The position numbers and the translations under genes were made by a program. Of a stretch of 58,454 nucleotides of DNA, positions 29,369 through 36,298 are shown one piece after another. The DNA is taken from assembly GCA_903857665.1 (NCBI GenBank), contig CAIOFV010000110.1, positions 1 through 58,454 of the forward strand. Reading direction: 5' to 3'. Within the stretch, counting starts at the first letter, position 1; the number at the start of each line of letters is the position of its first letter. A model generated the notes under the pieces. That model was not told where the DNA came from and did no database searches. It was given only the letters and a program-made list of their open reading frames with translations. This DNA comes from an uncultured Myxococcales bacterium. GTDB lineage: Bacteria; Myxococcota_A; UBA9042; DTJE01.

Positions 29369-31102
29369 ATGCAGACCCAGACGCCGACGATCCGTATCAC
29401 CCTCTTTGAAGGCGAGAAGCTTGTCCGGGAAGAGGTCTTCACCCAGAAGACCATCCGGGTCGGCAAGGCCGGCCAGGCGCATCTGCGCCTGAACGACCCG
29501 AACGTTTCGCGCCAGCATTGCGTCATCGAGATTGGCGACAGCGGCGAAGTCCGCCTGACCGATCTCGAAAGCACCAACGGTACGCTGGTCAACGGCGTGA
29601 AGGTCTCGCAGGCGGTCCTGCGGCCGGGCGACGAGGTGCAGATCGGCGACACGAAGTTGCGGCTGGACTTCGAGCAGGCCGCGGAAGGCGCGGCGGCGGA
29701 CGCCTTCTTTGCGCCTCCGTCGGCGCAGGATCAGTCCACGGCGAAGGTCGGCCTGGAAACCGCGCTGCTCTGGGGCGAAAAGGTCCTGCAGGCGAAGTAC
29801 TTCCCCGAGGGCACCTCGCTGAGCATCGGCTCGGAGCCTGGTGTCGATTTCTTCATCCCTCCCGACGTGATCGGTGCGGATCGCATCGAGTTCATCAAGC
29901 CCGACGGGCACCAGTTCCTGGTCGATGTTTCCAGCCCGAAGATCGAGGGCGATTTCCTGGTCGAAGGCAAGATCGTGCGGCTGCCCGAAATGCAGCGGCG
30001 CGAGCAGATCGAGCAGGGCAAGTGGGCGCGCATCGACCTGAAGACCCGCGCCCGCCTGAAGTTCGGCGATTTCACGATCCTGCTGGGCCTGACCCATCTT
30101 CCCCAGGCACCGAAGACGTCCTGGTGGAAGAAGTTCAACATGCGCGAGCACATGTACCTGATCCTGTCGCTGATCCTGCACCTCCTGTTCCTGATCATGG
30201 TGACGCTGGTTCCGGAAGAGCAGTTGAAGGCCGTCCGGGACCCCTATGAAAAGCACACGCAGGCCCTGAAGAAGATCCAGGTCGCGATGCTCGAGCGCAA
30301 GGTCGAAGAGGACAAGAAGAAGGCCGAGGAAGCGAAGAAGCTGGCGGATGCGCAGAAGCCCAGCACCGAGCTGGCCGTGCATGTCGAGGACAAGCCGACG
30401 TCGAAGCTGGTGCCGGAAGACCTGACCGAAAAGAACAAGAAGATCGCCGACACCGCGCTGACGCGGGTGATGGGCAACCAGCAGGATCTGCTGAACCAGG
30501 TGCTGGACGCCGCGGGCCCGGGCCTGGGCGGCGGCATGATGGGCATCCGCGTGATCGGTGATCGCGGCCTGGACGCCGAACTGGCCCTGGGGCTGGACGC
30601 CTTTGGCGGCACCCTGGGCGGCGGCGGCGGCGGCGGCTTCCGCGGAACCGGTGCGTGGGGCGGCGGCGGCGAATTCGGTCCGGCCGATCTGCGCGGGATC
30701 TCGGGCCTGTCGAAGAGCGACGCCGAGGGCGCCGCCTCCAAGATCAAGTTCAAGGGCGGCGGCGAACCCGTCGTTTACGTGGGCGCGACCGACGTGTCCG
30801 GCGAACTGGACAAGGAAACGGTCCGTCGCTACATCCAGACCAAGATGGACCAGGTCCGCTGGTGCTACCAGCAGGAAGTCCAGAAGAACCCGGACCTGGC
30901 CGGCCAGGTCAAGATCGAATGGATCATCCTTCCCACGGGCAAGGTCACGGCGGTCCGTGTCGGCGTGTCTAGCCTGTCGAACCTGGCCGTCGAGCAGTGC
31001 CTGGTGAGCCGCGTGGCCACCTGGCAGTTCCCGTCCCCGAAGGGTGGCGGCACGGTCAAGGTGTCCTATCCGTTCATCTTCCGCGTCACCGGCGGCAAGT
31101 AG
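29369..31102 (+). CDS. gltG: GltG-like FHA protein with single TM and AgmX/PglI C-terminal domain
   Basis: A 577-residue inner-membrane protein linking cytoplasm and periplasm. Residues 1-100 form an FHA domain (RVGKAGQAHLRLNDPNVSRQ, then DLESTNGTLVNG), a phosphothreonine-binding module. A second beta-rich region (about 125-245) follows, then one TM helix (about 263-283, LILSLILHLLFLIMVTLV), a Lys/Glu-rich coiled coil, a Gly-rich stretch, and a TonB-like AgmX/PglI C-terminal domain (RYIQTKMDQVRWCYQQEV; FPSPKGGGTVKVSYPFIFRV). This matches GltG of the gliding machinery. The FHA may read phosphorylation by a Ser/Thr kinase; one is encoded at 20267. Confidence 0.85.
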   Translation: MQTQTPTIRITLFEGEKLVREEVFTQKTIRVGKAGQAHLRLNDPNVSRQHCVIEIGDSGEVRLTDLESTNGTLVNGVKVSQAVLRPGDEVQIGDTKLRLDFEQAAEGAAADAFFAPPSAQDQSTAKVGLETALLWGEKVLQAKYFPEGTSLSIGSEPGVDFFIPPDVIGADRIEFIKPDGHQFLVDVSSPKIEGDFLVEGKIVRLPEMQRREQIEQGKWARIDLKTRARLKFGDFTILLGLTHLPQAPKTSWWKKFNMREHMYLILSLILHLLFLIMVTLVPEEQLKAVRDPYEKHTQALKKIQVAMLERKVEEDKKKAEEAKKLADAQKPSTELAVHVEDKPTSKLVPEDLTEKNKKIADTALTRVMGNQQDLLNQVLDAAGPGLGGGMMGIRVIGDRGLDAELALGLDAFGGTLGGGGGGGFRGTGAWGGGGEFGPADLRGISGLSKSDAEGAASKIKFKGGGEPVVYVGATDVSGELDKETVRRYIQTKMDQVRWCYQQEVQKNPDLAGQVKIEWIILPTGKVTAVRVGVSSLSNLAVEQCLVSRVATWQFPSPKGGGTVKVSYPFIFRVTGGK

Positions 31103-31131
31103 CCGTACCACCCGACCGGGAGGAGGTTTCC

Positions 31132-31998
31132 ATGCGCAAGGCGGTCGTGGTCGTCGTGGCTTCCCTGATGGCGTTCGGTTGCTCGCGGGCGCGGACCGAG
31201 TCCATCGCCCTGACGAACAAGGGGATCAAGGCGTACCAGCACAAGGAGGTCCCCGAGGCGATCACGATGTTCGAGGGGGCGATCTCGCTGTACCCGAAGA
31301 ACGATCAGGCCCGGTACCAACTGGGCATGATCCTGCTGCACGACCGGAAGGATCTCGAGGGCGCGGCGCGCGAACTGAACGAGGCCTTCAAGACCAACCC
31401 GAAGGACGCCGAGATCGTGTTCCAGTTGGGGCGACTGGCCCTGGCCAAAGGGGACACGGACGGCGCGACCACGAAGTTCCAGGAAGCCCTGAAGCTGAAC
31501 CCGAAGCATGTCGGCGCCATGTACTGGACCGCCGACATCCTGCTGAAGAAGGGCAAACTGACCGAGGCGGACGAACTGTACCGCAAGGCGATTGCGGCGG
31601 ATCCCTTCTACGCCCGCGCCTACTCGGGCCTGGGTACGATGTACCTGGACGCCGGGGCCGAGGTCGAGGCGATGGCGGTGTTCAAGGAGGCGATCCGGCT
31701 GAACCCGGACGACGCTGAATGCCATCACAACCTGGGGCTGAGTTACCTGTCGCTCGGGAACGTGGACGCTGCCATCGAGGAACTGACCCGCAGCCTGGAA
31801 CTGGACCCGGAAAACCTGAACGGGGCCTTCAACCTGGCCAACGCGCTGATCCGCAAGCAGCGGTTTCGCGAGGCGATGTTCTACCTGAAGAAGTTCATCG
31901 TGACGGCCACGGTCCAGGGCGGCAAGAACGACTTGATCGAGCCGGCGCGCCTGGTGCTTCAGACCGTGCAACTGGCGATCAACGAGCAGGGGCAGTGA
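31132..31998 (+). CDS. gltE: TPR-repeat lipoprotein, GltE/AglT-like
   Basis: A 288-residue lipoprotein with GGGAGGAGG before the ATG. The signal (VVVVVASLMAFGC) ends in Cys17, although the -3 residue is Ala. Seven or so canonical TPR units follow (ALTNKGIKAYQHKEVPEAIT; PKDAEIVFQLGRLALAKGD; PDDAECHHNLGLSYLSLGNV). It fits the TPR lipoprotein GltE/AglT of gliding clusters and is the fifth gene, 29 nt after the GltG-like gene. Generic TPR lipoproteins are common, so the specific name rests mostly on context. Confidence 0.75.
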   Translation: MRKAVVVVVASLMAFGCSRARTESIALTNKGIKAYQHKEVPEAITMFEGAISLYPKNDQARYQLGMILLHDRKDLEGAARELNEAFKTNPKDAEIVFQLGRLALAKGDTDGATTKFQEALKLNPKHVGAMYWTADILLKKGKLTEADELYRKAIAADPFYARAYSGLGTMYLDAGAEVEAMAVFKEAIRLNPDDAECHHNLGLSYLSLGNVDAAIEELTRSLELDPENLNGAFNLANALIRKQRFREAMFYLKKFIVTATVQGGKNDLIEPARLVLQTVQLAINEQGQ

Positions 31999-32031
31999 CC
32001 TTCGGCCGCTCCTTCGCCCCGACACCCGCGC

Positions 32032-33294
32032 CTATACGACCACCTTCCGGCCCTCGAACCAGACCGCGTCAGGACGAGCCGCCAGCGTGACGCCCTCGAA
32101 GGGGCTCCATCCGCATTTCGTCCGCACGTCGGCCCTATCGACGCACCAGGCCTTCCGTTCGTCCCACAGGTAGAGGTCCGCCCTCAGGCCCTCGGCGACC
32201 CGGCCGCGATCCGCCAGGCCGAGCAGCCGCGCCGGGGCTGCGGACAGCGCGTCCACCGCCCGAGCCATCGACAGCAGGCCCGTCTGGACCAGTCGCAACG
32301 TCGATGGGACCAGCGTGTCGATGCCCGGCACGCCGGAGGGCGCCGCGGAATAGGGGGCCGCCTTCTCGTCGAGCGTGTGCGGCGCGTGGTCCGTCGCAAT
32401 GGCGGCGATCCTGCCGTCCGCCAGGGCCGCCCGCAAGGCGTCGCGATCCGTCGCGAGGCGAACCGGCGGATTCACCTTGAGGAGGTTGCCGATCCGGGCC
32501 GTGTCGTCGGCGGTGAACCAGAGGTGGTGCGGGGCGACCTCGCCGGTGGGGCCTTGGGGACCTCCGGACAGGAAGGGCAGTTCGCCCGCGGCCGAAAGAT
32601 GGCAGATATGCAGCCGGCGCCCCGGCCCGGCCAGTGCGGCGACCCGACGGGCCCCCTCGACGGCGGCCTCGGTCGGGCGCAGGACATGGTGGGCCGCGGC
32701 GTCAGGAGAGGCGCCCGCGGCACCCAGGTTGCGGCGAAGGACGCCTTCATCCTCGGCATGGAACACGAACAGGCAGGGCAGGGCGTCCAGCGCCCGCCGC
32801 AGCGTCCCGTCGTCGCTGAGCAGATCCCCGGTCGTCGCGCCCAGGAAGACCTTCACCCCGACGAACGAGGGTTCATCGACGCAGCGGGCGATCGCATCGA
32901 CATTGTCGCGACCCAGCGCCACGAAAAAGCGGACGTCGCAGTGGGCGACGGCCCGGGCCCGTGCGGCCTTGGCCCGGAGTTCGTCGATGCCGAGCACCGG
33001 CGGCCGGGTGTTGGGCATGTCGCAGACGGTGGTGACGCCGGCCGCGACGGCGGCCGCGGTCCCTGTCCCCAGATCCTCCTTGTGGGTCAATCCGGGATCC
33101 CGCAGATGGACGTGCATGTCCACGGCCCCGGGGAGAAGCCACTGGCCCCCGCAGTCCACCTCGTCGGCGCCGTCGCCCGCGATCCTCGAACGGACGGCCT
33201 CGATGCGGCCGTTCCGAATCGCCACGTCGGACAGACGCTCGGCGCCATCCTCCAGGATCCGGGCCTCGCGGAACACGACGTCGTACCTGGGCAT
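32032..33294 (-). CDS. pyrC: dihydroorotase (class I)
   Basis: A 420-residue zinc amidohydrolase of pyrimidine synthesis, interconverting carbamoyl aspartate and dihydroorotate. The metal-binding HVH is at 61-63 (DMHVHLRDPG); GVKVFLGATTGDL carries the lysine expected to be carbamylated; FHAED, LHICHLSA and AIATDHAPH provide the other ligands. The motifs and length are those of the multidomain-type (class I) dihydroorotases, though divergent inactive pyrC paralogues exist; all key residues appear present. The gene stands alone on the minus strand, convergent with the TPR lipoprotein gene. Confidence 0.94.
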   Translation of the reverse strand: MPRYDVVFREARILEDGAERLSDVAIRNGRIEAVRSRIAGDGADEVDCGGQWLLPGAVDMHVHLRDPGLTHKEDLGTGTAAAVAAGVTTVCDMPNTRPPVLGIDELRAKAARARAVAHCDVRFFVALGRDNVDAIARCVDEPSFVGVKVFLGATTGDLLSDDGTLRRALDALPCLFVFHAEDEGVLRRNLGAAGASPDAAAHHVLRPTEAAVEGARRVAALAGPGRRLHICHLSAAGELPFLSGGPQGPTGEVAPHHLWFTADDTARIGNLLKVNPPVRLATDRDALRAALADGRIAAIATDHAPHTLDEKAAPYSAAPSGVPGIDTLVPSTLRLVQTGLLSMARAVDALSAAPARLLGLADRGRVAEGLRADLYLWDERKAWCVDRADVRTKCGWSPFEGVTLAARPDAVWFEGRKVVV

Positions 33295-33319
33295 CCGAGC
33301 CTCCGGGGTCTGCGGCCCG

Positions 33320-33348
33320 ATCCTAGCCCGATGGCGTTGGCAGGACCA
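33320..33348 (-). promoter_or_regulatory. possible pyrC promoter
   Basis: On the minus strand TGGTCC (33348-33343), 17 nt, TAGGAT (33325-33320), about 26 nt ahead of the start codon. The -35 match is weak. Confidence 0.3.
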
Positions 33349-33487
33349 GCATTTGGCGCGCGGGCGGGCAAGCGAAATGCTGGAACGGCTGCACGCGCTG
33401 GCACGGACACGGGAATTGCTGGCAATGAAGAATTGACGTGCGTTTTACTTGCTAGCGGACTCGCCGGAACCCTAGACTACCGGAGCG

Positions 33488-34690
33488 ATGGTGCAGGAAT
33501 CACTACGTCTGATGGTCGAGCGGTACGATGTGGGGCGACTCCTGTCCCGCTCCGTGCTGATGGTCGACGACGAACCGGAGAACCTCGACGTGCTCGAGGC
33601 GCTCCTGTCGGATGAATACGTGGTGTTCCGGGCGGACAGCGCGGCCGAGGCGTTTGCCATCAGCCAGTCGCAACCGATCGACGTCATCATCGCCGATCAG
33701 CGCATGCCGGGCATGACGGGCGTCGAACTGCTCGAAAAGGTGGGAATCGACCACCCGGACATCGCGGGCATCATCCTGACCGCGTACACAGATTCGCCCG
33801 CCATCATGTCCGCCATCAACCGGGCGCAGGTCTTCCGCTTCCTGACGAAGCCCTTCGACGCCGAGCTGGTGCTGCGGTCGGTCGTCGAGGCCAGCGACCA
33901 CGTGTACCACCACCGGGCGATCGCGGGGCTGGTCAGCCTGGTGACCTCGCGCAACGACGACCTGGCCAAGGCGCTGGAGGACCTTCGCGCGGCGCAACAG
34001 GGGTTGCTGCACCTCGAGCGCCTGGGAACCATGGGCCGGCTGGCCTCGGGCGTGACGCACGACCTGCGCAATTTCCTGATGGGCCTTTCGTACCTGGAGG
34101 TCGAGGTCGAGTCCGGCGGCGTGTCGGACGAGATCCGCGAGTCGGTGCAGATCGGCCTGTCGGGCCTGCGGAACCTGCTCGCCACGCTGGAGTCGATGAA
34201 CCAGTTCGCGCGGAGCGGCCGGTTGGGCGTGGCGCTGGGGCCGATCCAGCCGGCGTCCGTCGTTCGCGATGCGGTCACCGTGATGCGCATGGACATGGAG
34301 TTCCGTCGGCGGAAGCTGGACTTGCGGCTGCAGCCGGATCTGCCGGAGGTGCTGGGCGACCCGCGCAAGTTGACGCAGGCCCTCGTGAACCTGATACGCA
34401 ACGCGGTCCAGGCCACCCAGCACGGCGATCTGCTGATCGTCGAGGCCAGCCGGCTGCCGGAGGGCGGCGTGGTCCTGGCGGTCGAGGACTCGGGGAGCGG
34501 CGTGCTGCCCGAGATTCGCGAGAGCCTGTTCCAGCCGTTCATGTCCTCGAAAGGCGAGGGCGGCATGGGCATGGGTTTGTACATGGCACGCCTGGTCGCC
34601 GAATCCCATGGCGGCCGGATCGAGTGCCAGGATCTAGGCGGGCGGGGGACCCGGTTCGAGGTCTTCCTGCCCGTGCCCGACACGGCCTAG
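33488..34690 (+). CDS. response regulator fused to histidine kinase (PhcR-like layout)
   Basis: A 400-residue soluble protein. Residues about 20-140 are a receiver domain (VLMVDDEPENLDVLEALLS; phosphoacceptor Asp70 in DVIIADQRMPGMTG; FRFLTKPF), of the RpfG/HD-GYP-like receiver group. A coiled segment leads to a histidine kinase core with His191 in ASGVTHDLRNFLMG and an ATPase domain (LTQALVNLIRNAVQAT; GGMGMGLYMARLVAESHGG). A receiver at the N-terminus with a kinase as output is the layout described for PhcR of Ralstonia. GGAG is only 2 nt before the ATG, so translation may be leaderless. It begins a three-gene run with the next two genes (27-nt gap). Confidence 0.88.
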   Translation: MVQESLRLMVERYDVGRLLSRSVLMVDDEPENLDVLEALLSDEYVVFRADSAAEAFAISQSQPIDVIIADQRMPGMTGVELLEKVGIDHPDIAGIILTAYTDSPAIMSAINRAQVFRFLTKPFDAELVLRSVVEASDHVYHHRAIAGLVSLVTSRNDDLAKALEDLRAAQQGLLHLERLGTMGRLASGVTHDLRNFLMGLSYLEVEVESGGVSDEIRESVQIGLSGLRNLLATLESMNQFARSGRLGVALGPIQPASVVRDAVTVMRMDMEFRRRKLDLRLQPDLPEVLGDPRKLTQALVNLIRNAVQATQHGDLLIVEASRLPEGGVVLAVEDSGSGVLPEIRESLFQPFMSSKGEGGMGMGLYMARLVAESHGGRIECQDLGGRGTRFEVFLPVPDTA

Positions 34691-34717
34691 GACCATACGG
34701 CGACAGCGAGGCGAGCG

Positions 34718-36298
34718 ATGGAGAGACGCGACAGGTCCAATGCCGAGGGCGAGTGCGCCGAACTTCCTGCCGAGCCAGCGACCCGGGCCGTGGCGTCCCT
34801 GCCAGGCGAGCGAACCCGACAGTACGAGGAACTCGACGGGGCCATGGGGCCGGCCGTCCATTTTCGCCCCGAGCGGTATTCTGCCGGCGACCTGGCCCTG
34901 GTGCGACCCCTGATCCTGGTGACCCTGTCGGGCGAGGAGCGGCTCGAGTGCCAGCTCCACGACCTTTCGCAGAACGGGATCGCATTCATCCCGCTCTCGG
35001 CGGCCCGGTTCACGCCAGGGACGAACATTGCGGAACTGTCGGTGTCGTTCGATGGCGTGACGGCCTACCAGGGCGAGGCACGGGTCGTTTCGGTCCGGCA
35101 GGTGGACGGCGTGATGGTCGTGGGCGCGTCGTTCATCGATTCCCTGATGAATATCGACGACGTGTTGCATCTGCGTGCCGTGAAGTCCTGGAAGCCGGTG
35201 ACCGAGAAGGGAATCGTCATCGCGGCGCAGCCCTGGCACGTCGTCGGGCATGCCGAGTTCAAGGCGCTGGTCACCGAGATGCGACTGTTCGTCGAGGATG
35301 CGGAGGCTCACTACGGTGAAATGGAGCGGAGCCTGCCGTGGCACGTGATGCACGGTGACACCGATTCGTCGGCCCGCACGGGCTTGATCGAACGGATCCG
35401 CACGGAGTTCGTGCCGGACTTCGTGTCGTTGATGGGCCGGATCGATCAGGCCTTGCGGCTGGCGTCCGGGGATGACTGGCACCGTCTGAAGGAATTCTCG
35501 ATCCGGAACCTGCAGGACAAGTTCATGCAGGCGCCGCTGCTGCATCGTACGCGGGTGAAGCCCCTCGGCTACCCCGGCGACTTCGAATGCATGAACTACA
35601 TGTACGACAGGCCGTTCGAGGGGCAGACCCTGTTCGGGAAGGCGCTGCACATGGGATCCTGCGCGTCGGTTCCCGCCCAGGCCGTCCGCGCCCGGAAGAC
35701 GCTCATTCGGGACCGGATCAAGGCCCTCGTCGAGTCCTGGAAGGAGGACCGGCCCCTGCGCATCGCGGCCATCGCCGCCGGCCCCGCCCAGGAGACCTTC
35801 GAGTACCTGAGCCAGGCCACGGACATCCCGGCGCAGACCGAGATCGTGCTGTTCGATCAGGACAAGCTGGCCCTGTCGTACGCCCATCGCCGAATCGAGC
35901 CGCTGGTCGAGGGTCGGTGGAAGGGGCGGGTTCGCGTCATCTTCCTGCAGGATTCGATCAAGCGGCTTCTGACCGACGCGGCCATCTTCGGGAACCTGGG
36001 GCCCTTCGACATGCTGTTTGCGGCCGGCCTCTTCGACTACCTGCGGTTCAACACCGCCGCGACACTGACCCGGAACTTCCACGCGAACCTGGCGCCGGGC
36101 GGAAAGGCGTACATCGGCAACATGGACCCGGGAAACCCCTCCCGATGGATGTTCGAGCACCACCTCGACTGGTTCCTGCTCTACCGGACGAAGGCGGAAA
36201 TGCTGGAGTTCGGCCAGGCAGCGGTCCCGAACGGTCGCATGGAGGTCATCGAGGACGCCACGGGCACCAATCCGTTCCTCGTCGTCCAGAAGGACTGA
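34718..36298 (+). CDS. PilZ-like domain fused to PhcB-like SAM-dependent methyltransferase
   Basis: A 526-residue soluble protein. Residues about 45-155 resemble a PilZ (c-di-GMP receptor) domain with the D-x-S-x-x-G motif at Asp82-Ser84-Gly87; the upstream arginine motif is not a clear RxxxR (Arg50, Arg53, Arg63 are candidates), so ligand binding is uncertain. Residues about 175-526 match the family annotated as 3-hydroxypalmitate methyl ester synthesis (PhcB): GYPGDFECMNYMYDR at 284-298, FGKALHM, AAGPAQE at 353-359 (SAM-binding loop) and a C-terminal LAPGGKAYIGNMDP. By family it would methylate a hydroxy fatty acid to give a quorum signal. It abuts the sensor kinase gene with TGA directly followed by ATG. 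Confidence 0.78.
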   Translation: MERRDRSNAEGECAELPAEPATRAVASLPGERTRQYEELDGAMGPAVHFRPERYSAGDLALVRPLILVTLSGEERLECQLHDLSQNGIAFIPLSAARFTPGTNIAELSVSFDGVTAYQGEARVVSVRQVDGVMVVGASFIDSLMNIDDVLHLRAVKSWKPVTEKGIVIAAQPWHVVGHAEFKALVTEMRLFVEDAEAHYGEMERSLPWHVMHGDTDSSARTGLIERIRTEFVPDFVSLMGRIDQALRLASGDDWHRLKEFSIRNLQDKFMQAPLLHRTRVKPLGYPGDFECMNYMYDRPFEGQTLFGKALHMGSCASVPAQAVRARKTLIRDRIKALVESWKEDRPLRIAAIAAGPAQETFEYLSQATDIPAQTEIVLFDQDKLALSYAHRRIEPLVEGRWKGRVRVIFLQDSIKRLLTDAAIFGNLGPFDMLFAAGLFDYLRFNTAATLTRNFHANLAPGGKAYIGNMDPGNPSRWMFEHHLDWFLLYRTKAEMLEFGQAAVPNGRMEVIEDATGTNPFLVVQKD

